Shown here: piece by piece, positions 6,386 to 11,367 of the stretch | Layout of the letters: every line of letters starts with the position of its first letter | Position numbering within the stretch: position 1 is the stretch's first letter | IMG/VR virus record: IMGVR_UViG_3300037598_000161 | Location: 1-21,144 of that record | Length of the DNA: 21,144 nt | Source: a virus | Strand: one strand, 5' to 3' | Position numbers and translations under genes: made by a program | The notes under the pieces: model-generated | Told to the model about the DNA's origin: nothing | The model's input: only the letters and a program-made list of their open reading frames with translations | The model's database searches: none

Positions 6386-6606
6386 GATATAGGTCCTTTT
6401 AAAAAGCTCGATTTATAAATTCCCATAGATTCACTATAGGTCGTCTGGAACATATTTGGACGGTATAGATCCCATGGCCTTGTACCGGACAATCCTTGTG
6501 AGTGCGGTGCGAGGCCATGGGATGAGTACTGGTTGGTCACACAGTCTCCGGGGTCTGAACATTCCTCTGTTCGAAGTTTCCGGCAAGTCTTACAATTCTT
6601 GATCAA
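6382..6606 (-). CDS. Hypothetical 74-aa Cys-rich protein, TTG start
   Basis: Starts MIKNCKTCRKLRTEECSDPG from TTG at 6606 with a strong AAGGAAGG Shine-Dalgarno about 7 nt upstream. Four cysteines in the first 22 residues (CKTC...C...C) could bind a metal. The remainder is polar with SSHGLAPHSQGLSGTRPWDL. An 11-bp inverted repeat lies within the coding region (6470-6522). The 4-nt overlap with the next gene supports it being real. Function unknown. Confidence 0.65.
   Translation of the reverse strand: MIKNCKTCRKLRTEECSDPGDCVTNQYSSHGLAPHSQGLSGTRPWDLYRPNMFQTTYSESMGIYKSSFLKGPIS
6470..6522. repeat. 11-bp inverted repeat within a coding region
   Basis: TCCCATGGCCT (6470-6480) and AGGCCATGGGA (6512-6522) are perfect inverted copies separated by 31 nt. 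A stem this stable inside a small gene could act on translation of the gene or of its overlapping neighbour. No T tract follows, so it is not an intrinsic terminator. Confidence 0.7.
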
Positions 6607-6660
6607 ATCACACCTTCCTTGAGGATCTTGTTAAATTGATTTATTTTCATATTAGCGGAT

Positions 6661-6852
6661 TTACTCCGCAGGCTTCAAAGCTCTGTGAGTATAATCTCTA
6701 TATATTTTATTTCCGCATCTCCAACAGCGGGGAAGGAATGATTTGGTGCTTTTGGCAGTATCATACCCGCACTTTTCACAAGGTCCATACCAAATATCAA
6801 AATCTCCCAAAACCTTATTCCTCCTTTTAGTTGTTTGATTTTTACATACCAC
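6661..6852 (-). CDS. Zinc-ribbon-like 63-aa protein, GTG start
   Basis: Begins MVCKNQTTKRRNKVLGDFDI and contains CEKCGYDTAKSTKSFLPRCW followed by RCGN, that is two CxxC knuckles 14 residues apart, the pattern of a zinc ribbon. Basic overall. The GTG at 6852 has GAGAGGA about 7 nt upstream. It lies in the early cassette of small genes; a role in binding nucleic acid or a host protein is inference. Confidence 0.72.
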   Translation of the reverse strand: MVCKNQTTKRRNKVLGDFDIWYGPCEKCGYDTAKSTKSFLPRCWRCGNKIYRDYTHRALKPAE

Positions 6853-6885
6853 TTTAAAATCCTCTCTCTATTCTGTTCTGGTTGA

Positions 6886-7020
6886 TTAACCTGGTTCGCC
6901 AGAGTTAATGTGTTGATCACCTGCATGTCTAAGTACTCGAACAGATACAACAGGCAATGAGCCATGATTTACTTCAACCATTTGTAGGTCACCAGTGATG
7001 GTGGAAACTTGTTGCAACAT
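6886..7020 (-). CDS. Hypothetical 44-aa protein
   Basis: Very small gene, MLQQVSTITGDLQMVEVNHG to the end RVLRHAGDQHINSGEPG. The ATG at 7020 has AAGGAG 7 nt upstream, and the gene starts 11 nt after its upstream neighbour stops, so it sits in a regular string of genes. The spacing and ribosome site are the main evidence; no function can be read from the sequence. Confidence 0.6.
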   Translation of the reverse strand: MLQQVSTITGDLQMVEVNHGSLPVVSVRVLRHAGDQHINSGEPG

Positions 7021-7031
7021 GATATAACTCC

Positions 7032-7193
7032 TTAATAGATTGAATGAATAATACAGAACTGATTAAGTTCACGAATGCTTAGAGACATCTCATCAACAGT
7101 CCAATAGGTGGATCTGCGTTCACTTCTAAGCTCACCGTGCCAGTGGTAGCCAAGCTCATATGCTTCAGCTTGGCTCAAACCTTCAAGATACAT
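7032..7193 (-). CDS. Hypothetical 53-aa protein
   Basis: MYLEGLSQAEAYELGYHWHG, then a polar region with RSERRSTYWTVDEMSLSIRE. The ATG at 7193 has AAAGGAG 5 nt upstream, and it begins 10 nt after the stop of the 97-aa gene upstream. The AEAYELGYHWHGE segment resembles small 'modulator-like' phage proteins, but this is not a firm family match. Confidence 0.68.
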   Translation of the reverse strand: MYLEGLSQAEAYELGYHWHGELRSERRSTYWTVDEMSLSIRELNQFCIIHSIY

Positions 7194-7203
7194 AACGACT
7201 CCT

Positions 7204-7497
7204 TTACTTAGTCCAATAGATAACTTGGCCAGAGATCTTCTTTAATACAACATGAACACTGATGTTACGACATTTGCCTTCATAACGATTGGCAGTCAAT
7301 GACTTAGTAAGGACATAAGATCCTTTACCAGTCTTGAGTGTGATTGAATCAATATCAATGTCACCACCAGGTGCTTCATTAACAACAACAGCAAACTTCT
7401 TATCAGCAGAGATGTATCCAACAACCTCTGCATTAATTTGAGCTGTTTCAGTTCGGGACTTCATACCTACGAGCTTTACATTTTTCTGGTTTGCCAT
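7204..7497 (-). CDS. Hypothetical 97-aa protein
   Basis: MANQKNVKLVGMKSRTETAQ, then alternating beta-like segments (VVGYISADKKFAVVVNEAPG, VHVVLKKISGQVIYWTK). The ATG at 7497 has AAAGGAG 6-7 nt upstream. It has its own hairpin promoter candidate (7541-7566) and is the first gene of the leftward cassette that runs to the 235-aa gene. A small all-beta fold is suggested; the function is unknown. Confidence 0.75.
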   Translation of the reverse strand: MANQKNVKLVGMKSRTETAQINAEVVGYISADKKFAVVVNEAPGGDIDIDSITLKTGKGSYVLTKSLTANRYEGKCRNISVHVVLKKISGQVIYWTK

Positions 7498-7540
7498 GAG
7501 TGGCTCCTTTGAAATTTGAGATTAAGGGATACCAAGGATA

Positions 7541-7566
7541 TCCCCTTTATCAAGGCAGTATGCCTT
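7541..7566 (-). promoter_or_regulatory. Conserved hairpin promoter candidate upstream of the 97-aa gene
   Basis: TCCCCTTTATC flank (7541-7551) plus AAGGCA-GTA-TGCCTT, a perfect 6-bp stem with 3-nt loop. Same motif as at 5651 and 8081, here 5 nt after the NADAR gene stop and 54 nt before the next gene's start. No T tract follows in the leftward direction (GATAAAGGGGAT), so it is not an intrinsic terminator. Confidence 0.7.
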
Positions 7567-7571
7567 CTCAC

Positions 7572-8027
7572 CTAACGTATGCTTACTGTTAGTAAGTCAT
7601 ACCTTACTTGCATTAGTAACTTACCTAATGTGTTTAATTTAGGTTTACAAGCACACTTAGGGCAGTTACAAGCACCCCAATAGTTGTCATGCCAGTAGTT
7701 ACCTTCAACAAGCTTAGTATTACCAGTGGCCAACAACAGTTTACCCATTTCAAGGTTCTTAGTAAACTTTAGCCGGAGGATACGAAGCATTGTACGGTCT
7801 TTTATATCATTCCAATCGGAACGAAGGGTAACACTCCTACCCAGGTATTTAGCTTTACCTGGAGTAGCAGCCAACCTGATCTGTTCTTGTTGAACAGGGT
7901 CATTAGTCTTACAGGCCATATACATATGCTCCGAAGTCTTCCAAAGCTTATCCTTAACAATTATGTTAATGTAAGCAAAGTTAGATAGGAAACTGAACTC
8001 ATCTTTAAACATTGTAATACTATTCAT
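7572..8027 (-). CDS. NADAR-domain protein (YbiA-like N-glycosidase family)
   Basis: 151 aa spanning a complete NADAR/DUF1768 domain. FSFLSNFAYINIIVKDKLWK and TSEHMYMACK give the N-terminal signature. TPGKAKYLGRSVTLRSDWND and LATGNTKLVEGNYWHDNYWG give the core with the typical catalytic region. NTLGKLLMQVR closes the domain. A CNCPKCACK insertion follows YWG and looks metal-binding. Family members hydrolyse N-glycosidic bonds (riboflavin-pathway intermediates, or ADP-ribosyl-guanine when paired with DarT-type toxins). In a phage early region a counter-defence role, reversing ADP-ribosylation, is attractive but inferred. The ATG at 8027 is preceded by AAAGGAGA; the hairpin promoter candidate at 8081-8106 lies 54 nt further up. 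Confidence 0.9.
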   Translation of the reverse strand: MNSITMFKDEFSFLSNFAYINIIVKDKLWKTSEHMYMACKTNDPVQQEQIRLAATPGKAKYLGRSVTLRSDWNDIKDRTMLRILRLKFTKNLEMGKLLLATGNTKLVEGNYWHDNYWGACNCPKCACKPKLNTLGKLLMQVRYDLLTVSIR

Positions 8028-8080
8028 ATTACTATCTCCTTTAGATGTATTAGTACTATTATAGAAGTATACAACATACT

Positions 8081-8106
8081 TCCCTTTATTAAGGCAGTAT
8101 GCCTTA
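8081..8106 (-). promoter_or_regulatory. Conserved hairpin promoter candidate upstream of the NADAR gene
   Basis: TCCCTTTAT flank then TAAGGCA-GTA-TGCCTTA, a 7-bp stem with 3-nt loop (8090-8106). Leftward reading downstream is ATAAAGGGAAG. It is about 210 bp beyond the terminator at 8316-8355, so it is not merely a read-through structure. Confidence 0.7.
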
Positions 8107-8315
8107 TTTAATATATAGTCATACTATCGGTTATAGATATAATAGAGATGGTATGTAGTTTGGTAGATATACAGTGAATAGCAGTACATTCTTGTTTAAG
8201 GATGATATAGTTATACATGTATAGTAGAGTATGAGTTTATGTAAGATAATCAATACACGCACACGTACGCGTATATAAGAGTCTTTATAATACTATCAAA
8301 TTTGTGTAATGTTGT
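8107..8315. other. Gene-free A+T-rich stretch with an alternating purine-pyrimidine tract
   Basis: No credible gene in this stretch. The notable part is 24 nt of strictly alternating pyrimidine-purine at 8254-8277, including the palindrome GTACGC/GCGTAC core. Such tracts can adopt Z-DNA, but nothing here shows it is functional. Confidence 0.4.
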
Positions 8316-8355
8316 GTATAAAACAACAAGCTCTACTACCCGAAGGCAGTAGAGC
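8316..8355 (-). terminator. Strong leftward terminator with UUCG loop after the first early gene
   Basis: Read leftward, GCTCTACTGCC-TTCG-GGTAGTAGAGC (11-bp stem with one G-U pair, arms 8355-8345 and 8340-8330) is followed by TTGTTGTTTT. It lies 6 nt after the stop of the gene at 8362-8601. Confidence 0.85.
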
Positions 8356-8361
8356 AAAGAG

Positions 8362-8601
8362 TTACTTCTCGGGAATGGACTTGGCTGCACGAGCAGCAAT
8401 GCGGTCAGCGAGGTCGAGGCGTTTGATGGATGCGTCATTAATGGAGGTGTCCTTAATGATGGCCGTTTGAGCTTGGGCTGCTACTACGAGGTCGTCGACT
8501 ACCATCACAGCAGTGGTGCATGTGGATATGGCTACGGTGAACATACCGAATAGGTCAGACATGTTAGACCAGAAGCCAGGCTTGGGTGTGGGAGTTGTCA
8601 T
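8362..8601 (-). CDS. Small membrane-associated early protein, 79 aa
   Basis: Starts MTTPTPKPGFWSNMSDLFGM. Residues about 17-42 (LFGMFTVAISTCTTAVMVVD followed by DLVVAA) form one weak transmembrane or amphipathic segment, and the C-terminal half is an Ala/Arg-rich helix. The ATG at 8601 has AAGGAT 6 nt upstream. It is the first gene of the leftward arm, with its own hairpin promoter candidate (8638-8659) and its own strong terminator, that is a stand-alone unit likely expressed first on infection. No family recognised. Confidence 0.8.
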   Translation of the reverse strand: MTTPTPKPGFWSNMSDLFGMFTVAISTCTTAVMVVDDLVVAAQAQTAIIKDTSINDASIKRLDLADRIAARAAKSIPEK

Positions 8602-8637
8602 GATGAGATCCTTAGTTATGGGATAGCTTGAGTGCTA

Positions 8638-8659
8638 CCATTGTCAAGGCGGTACGCCT
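8638..8659 (-). promoter_or_regulatory. Hairpin promoter candidate for the first early gene
   Basis: AGGCG-GTA-CGCCT (8647-8659), 5-bp stem with 3-nt loop. Relative to the other copies the base pair next to the loop is changed on both sides (A-T to G-C), a compensating change. The flank ACCATTGTC is a diverged form of CCCTTTATC. No gene lies upstream on this strand, which favours a promoter over an RNA-processing or termination role. Confidence 0.65.
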
Positions 8660-8744
8660 GTAGTTGTTTAGAAACGAGGTATGAAAAGTTACAGGTACCC
8701 GGGGGTAGTTTCGGAAATGAGGCTCTTGTGGAGCAGTACTGCCT

Positions 8745-8882
8745 TGATACTTAGGTGTGATGAAATCTGATACTGCGAATCACCCCACACTGATACTTAG
8801 ATGACATGTTTTCCCCAAACCTGCGAATGTAAATTCGCTCCTACACTCGTAGGTAGATGAGGTGTTTTCCAGTACTGCGAAA
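8745..8882. repeat. Three imperfect direct repeats in the divergent intergenic region
   Basis: Three related units end in CTGCGAA at 8773, 8821 and 8875. Two share TGATACTTAG (8745, 8791), and two share TAGATGANNTGTTTTCC (8798 and 8854). Spacing is about 48-55 bp. They lie between the early hairpin promoter and the rightward sigma70-like promoter, so they could be regulator-binding sites, an origin-like element, or part of the terminal repeat. Confidence 0.6.
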
Positions 8883-8924
8883 TCCCATATCCGGATTTCT
8901 GTAATCTGTCTTTCACCTTTTCCC

Positions 8925-8950
8925 TTGACAAGTTTTTCTAAATATATAAT
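8925..8950 (+). promoter_or_regulatory. Sigma70-like promoter for the rightward late arm
   Basis: A perfect TTGACA (8925-8930) and a perfect TATAAT (8945-8950), but only 14 bp apart; TAATAT at 8947-8952 gives a 16-bp spacing. The sequence around it is very A+T-rich. It points toward the gene at 9012. In N4 the late genes use host sigma70 RNA polymerase, which fits. Confidence 0.55.
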
Positions 8951-9011
8951 ATATGTAATTTTACAGTATGGGCGGTGGCTCATACCAACGTATAACAAAA
9001 TGAGGTGTATT

Positions 9012-9266
9012 ATGGATGCAGATCAACTAATAGACGATCTTGATGAAGAAGTAGAAGAGGTATCACCTGAGAAGGATGTGGTGGAACCTGTTATGAACTC
9101 CAATGATATTACACGCTCCCGCAAGATTGGTAAGGCAGAGCCTGGAGCCATTGCTTACAACTTTACCGGTGTTGATCCTGCCACTGGTAAGGACAGAACA
9201 GAGTCTATTGTGTATAACCGGGATAAGGGTGTAGTTGGGATCAATGATAAGGGAGTGTTGAGGTAA
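9012..9266 (+). CDS. Hypothetical 84-aa acidic protein
   Basis: First gene of the rightward arm. It begins MDADQLIDDLDEEVEEVSPE, a highly acidic N-terminus, followed by a more balanced C-terminal half (KAEPGAIAYNFTGVDPATGK and YNRDKGVVGINDKGVLR). The ATG at 9012 has GAGGTG 4-5 nt upstream and was preferred to the in-frame ATG at 9000. It is followed by an intrinsic terminator, so it is a one-gene unit. No family recognised. Confidence 0.75.
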   Translation: MDADQLIDDLDEEVEEVSPEKDVVEPVMNSNDITRSRKIGKAEPGAIAYNFTGVDPATGKDRTESIVYNRDKGVVGINDKGVLR

Positions 9267-9300
9267 CTCTTCTACTTTATTTACTTGGTTCAATGTTGAT

Positions 9301-9346
9301 AAGCCCAGTGACTCCCTCTTAGGGTAATGGTCACTGGGTTTTCTTT
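9301..9346 (+). terminator. Intrinsic terminator after the 84-aa gene
   Basis: CCCAGTGAC (9304-9312) pairs perfectly with GTCACTGGG (9330-9338), extended by A-T pairs outside, and is followed by TTTTCTTTT. It separates the 84-aa gene from the tRNA unit. Confidence 0.85.
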
Positions 9347-9401
9347 TGGTTCCTCTCCCGTGCCCTCTCCTTTATGTAAAACCGATAGGTTACCTTTATG
9401 C

Positions 9402-9430
9402 TTGACAAGGATTTGTAAGTTGTGTAGGCT
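9402..9430 (+). promoter_or_regulatory. Sigma70-like promoter upstream of the tRNA genes
   Basis: TTGACA at 9402-9407 and TAGGCT at 9425-9430 with a 17-bp spacer. The -10 box keeps only the first two and last consensus bases. Its position after a terminator and about 67 bp before the tRNA-Met makes it a credible tRNA/late promoter. Confidence 0.45.
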
Positions 9431-9441
9431 TGTTTCATTTA

Positions 9442-9486
9442 TCAGGGGTCGATTATGGAAGGCTGCGATACCAGCATCCCTGACCA
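9442..9486 (+). other. Short tRNA-like fold ending in CCA (45 nt)
   Basis: TCAGGGG (9442-9448) pairs with TCCCTGA (9477-9483), directly followed by CCA. Inside is a second stem GCTG/CAGC. It resembles a tRNA acceptor stem with one arm, but it has no D arm, no anticodon arm and no TTC loop. Possibly a degraded tRNA; it could also be chance. Confidence 0.25.
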
Positions 9487-9496
9487 AATAGTATGT

Positions 9497-9571
9497 TGCG
9501 GAATAGAGTATTGGTAACTCAGGTGTCTCATAAGCACCGACATGGCAGTTCGAATCTGCCTTCCGCAACCA
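9497..9571 (+). tRNA. tRNA-Met (anticodon CAT)
   Basis: Complete cloverleaf. Acceptor TGCGGAA/TTCCGCA with discriminator A and encoded CCA; D stem GAGT/ACTC with GG in the loop; anticodon stem GGTGT/GCACC with loop CTCATAA; 5-nt variable region; T stem GGCAG/CTGCC with loop TTCGAAT. The lack of initiator features (the first acceptor pair is formed) indicates an elongator Met tRNA. A CAT anticodon could also be modified to read the Ile codon AUA. Confidence 0.92.
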
Positions 9572-9580
9572 ATAACTGAT

Positions 9581-9653
9581 GTGAGGGTAGCTTACTGGTG
9601 AAAGCGCAGGGTCGTGGCCCCTGAGATAGAGTTCAATCCTCTCCCTCACCCCA
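9581..9653 (+). tRNA. tRNA-His (anticodon GTG), atypical
   Basis: Acceptor GTGAGGG/CCCTCAC is perfect, with discriminator C and encoded CCA; C at this position is typical of tRNA-His. D stem GCTT/AAGC with GG in the loop. Anticodon stem CAGGG/CCCTG with loop TCGTGGC, so the anticodon is GTG. Two oddities: the nearly universal T at position 33 is C, and the T stem has only 4 pairs (AGAG/CTCT, loop TTCAATC). The base before the acceptor is T, so the extra G(-1) of His tRNA is not encoded. Confidence 0.75.
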
Positions 9654-9681
9654 TTTTAATCTTTATCCAGGAGATAGATCT

Positions 9682-10152
9682 ATGAACACATTCATTGGAG
9701 TTAAACTTGTTGATACTGAACCCATGACCCGAGGTGAGTATAACACTTACCGTGGTTGGGCGTTGCCGGCTGATGAGAATGGCGATGATCTTGGTTACTT
9801 AGTTGTATACGGTTCTGGTTATGAGTCTTGGTGTCCTAAAGATGAATTTGATAAACAGAATTTCCCTATTGTAGGTGAGAAGAATATCATATGCCAGGAT
9901 GATGTTGATAATTTCATTGGTTCAACTACTGTCAATACACTCAATATTGGTGGAGCCCCTAAGAGTACTTTGGTTAGTGTTATTCTGAAGAATGGTTTTG
10001 TGATGCATGAGACAAGCCCTTGTGTGGACCCAGCTAATTATGATGAGCAGGTGGGTGCTGATATCTGTGTGAAGAGGATTAAGGATAAGGTATGGGGTTA
10101 TTTGGGTTTTATGCTGCAATGTGGGGTAAGCGGTTTTAAGGGGGTGAAGTGA
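9682..10152 (+). CDS. Gp49 family protein (N4 gp49 / Sf6 gp66 family)
   Basis: 156 aa. The C-terminal part (VSVILKNGFVMHETSPCVDP, then ANYDEQVGADICVKRIKDKV) is the Phage_gp49_66 domain. The N-terminal ~65 residues (FIGVKLVDTEPMTRGEYNTY and GYLVVYGSGYESWCPKDEFD) form a separate module often fused to it in tailed phages. The function of the family is not established. The ATG at 9682 follows AGGAGATAGATCT. It leads a tightly packed rightward operon that runs into the terminase genes. The family name fits the N4-like reading of the window. Confidence 0.88.
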   Translation: MNTFIGVKLVDTEPMTRGEYNTYRGWALPADENGDDLGYLVVYGSGYESWCPKDEFDKQNFPIVGEKNIICQDDVDNFIGSTTVNTLNIGGAPKSTLVSVILKNGFVMHETSPCVDPANYDEQVGADICVKRIKDKVWGYLGFMLQCGVSGFKGVK

Positions 10153-10373
10153 TGAATAAAGACACACCCTATCACTTATCTAATTTGGGGATAGCTCCCA
10201 TCATGAAGTTCTTTGCTTACGAGCATCTCCCAGAAAAGTTACAGAAGATCAGTCAACCCATTTGTGATATCGCCCGGGAGTATGAAAAGAGTATTTCTGA
10301 TAGTGCAGAGAAGAGTGCCGGACTTCGTAAGTTATTGGAAGCCAAAGATTGTTTAGTGAGGGCAGCATTATGA
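10152..10373 (+). CDS. Small helical phage protein, possible relative of Acb2/Tad1-hairpin proteins
   Basis: 73 aa starting MNKDTPYHLSNLGIAPIMKF, with FFAYEHLPEKLQKISQPICD and AEKSAGLRKLLEAKDCLVRA, predicted as two long helices. Small proteins with this 'F.YEHLP..LQ' start and 'LRKLLEAKDAxVRAAL' end are widespread in phages. I associate them with the two-helix hairpin fold of Acb2/Tad1, proteins that sequester cyclic nucleotide signals in anti-phage defence. This link is from memory of the pattern and not proven. The ATG at 10152 overlaps the previous stop by 1 nt (GTG at 10149 is possible). Confidence 0.75.
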   Translation: MNKDTPYHLSNLGIAPIMKFFAYEHLPEKLQKISQPICDIAREYEKSISDSAEKSAGLRKLLEAKDCLVRAAL

Positions 10374-10744
10374 AAGATAATATGGATGGTGGGTATATAA
10401 GCCGCAACTTCAATAAAGAGGTTGGTGAAGTAATCAAACCAGTAAGGAGAGATTCTATGAAGTCTTTAGGTAATACGGATGTGAATGGTGCAAAGAAGAA
10501 TGTAAAAGATATCGTGGTCTTTGGTGACGGAGATCTGTTCCAGCTCCTATCTAAGGCTTCCAGCGAGAACGAGGGCTGGATGAAAAGTACTAAGGCCATG
10601 GATGTTGGAGTGGGTTGTGTAATTCAGGTTACCACTCAGCAGAGGAACACTGATCTAACTTATTCGGTGGCTGAGGCTTTGACCTTTGTACCCGGGGTGA
10701 GGATTAAGTCCAATGCAGCAGGTAGAAAACTGGTGCCGATATGA
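10370..10744 (+). CDS. Hypothetical 124-aa protein
   Basis: The N-terminal third is polar (MKDNMDGGYISRNFNKEVGE). The C-terminal ~75 residues form one conserved-looking unit (IVVFGDGDLFQLLSKASSEN, EGWMKSTKAMDVGVGCVIQV, AEALTFVPGVRI). I have a sense of this unit from other phages next to Gp49-family genes, but no function is known to me. The ATG at 10370 overlaps the previous gene by 4 nt (ATGA) and has GTGAGGG upstream; an in-frame TTG at 10349 is less likely. Confidence 0.75.
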   Translation: MKDNMDGGYISRNFNKEVGEVIKPVRRDSMKSLGNTDVNGAKKNVKDIVVFGDGDLFQLLSKASSENEGWMKSTKAMDVGVGCVIQVTTQQRNTDLTYSVAEALTFVPGVRIKSNAAGRKLVPI

Positions 10745-11367
10745 AGCATAATATGTGTGAGACATGCGGCCGTAATAACGACATATTTCCTGCAGTTACT
10801 TGTGGTATGGAGCCTTATGGTGATGAGATTGTCCGTACGTTTTGTACTGGGTACCGTACAGTATGGGAATGGGCTGAATACACGGCAGCTAAGAAAGATG
10901 CTTATGAGAAGGAGGTGTTGCTGTACAGGAGAAAGAGGCGTATTGCAGCCCGAGCCCATAAGCGTAAAATAAACCATGACTCCAACCTGTGTAAGACATG
11001 TGCCAATAATCTTGATACATTTCCTTCGGTTCATTGCAGGAGGCATCCTTATCCTGGTGAGGAAAACTACCAGGATAAGTGTGGTGACTACCATAAGACC
11101 ACCCCTGGGGAGTTGATGGTGTTTATCAAGTTTCCTTGTGGGACAGAGAGGGTATTGGACTGGAAGCCAGACGATTACAAAGGGCCATTTGGCTTTACTC
11201 GGTGTGGTGATAGCAGAGCTATAAAAGCATCTTTGATTGGGACTACGCTAATAGATAAAGAGACGTTATTTGCTGCATACAAGTTCCTTGATCAAGCAAT
11301 GCACCCACTTAATCGTAAAATTTTCATGAATGCCCCTGTAAAAGAGGCTATGAAAGGTTATATATGA
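10741..11367 (+). CDS. Two Cys4-module protein, putative zinc-binding (208 aa)
   Basis: Contains two copies of one module: CETCGRNNDIFPAVTC (residues 6-21), then a cysteine 14 residues later; and CKTCANNLDTFPSVHC (around 84-99), then a cysteine 15 residues later. The pattern is C-x2-C-x11-C-x13/14-C followed by an aromatic residue. A lysine/arginine-rich linker (LYRRKRRIAARAHKRKINHD) separates them. The C-terminal ~95 residues are unrelated. A third copy of the module forms the core of the next gene, so it has multiplied here. Metal binding is inferred from the cysteines. The start overlaps the previous stop (ATGA). Confidence 0.75.
   Translation: MKHNMCETCGRNNDIFPAVTCGMEPYGDEIVRTFCTGYRTVWEWAEYTAAKKDAYEKEVLLYRRKRRIAARAHKRKINHDSNLCKTCANNLDTFPSVHCRRHPYPGEENYQDKCGDYHKTTPGELMVFIKFPCGTERVLDWKPDDYKGPFGFTRCGDSRAIKASLIGTTLIDKETLFAAYKFLDQAMHPLNRKIFMNAPVKEAMKGYI

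Noticed and set aside
6675-6965. Minus-strand frame of 96 codons overlapping two small genes
   Set aside because: No ribosome site at 6965, and two shorter frames in the same place have good ones and regular spacing.
5662-8659. Reading the GTA-loop hairpins as intrinsic terminators
   Set aside because: Stems are short, no T tract follows leftward, the downstream flank is conserved instead, and the copy at 8647 has no gene upstream.
9442-9486. A third tRNA gene ending in CCA
   Set aside because: Only 45 nt, without D, anticodon or proper T arms; listed only as a tRNA-like fold.
9290-9649. Minus-strand open frame of 119 codons over the tRNA region
   Set aside because: It covers both tRNA genes on the opposite strand and has no ribosome site; the structure of the tRNAs explains the sequence.
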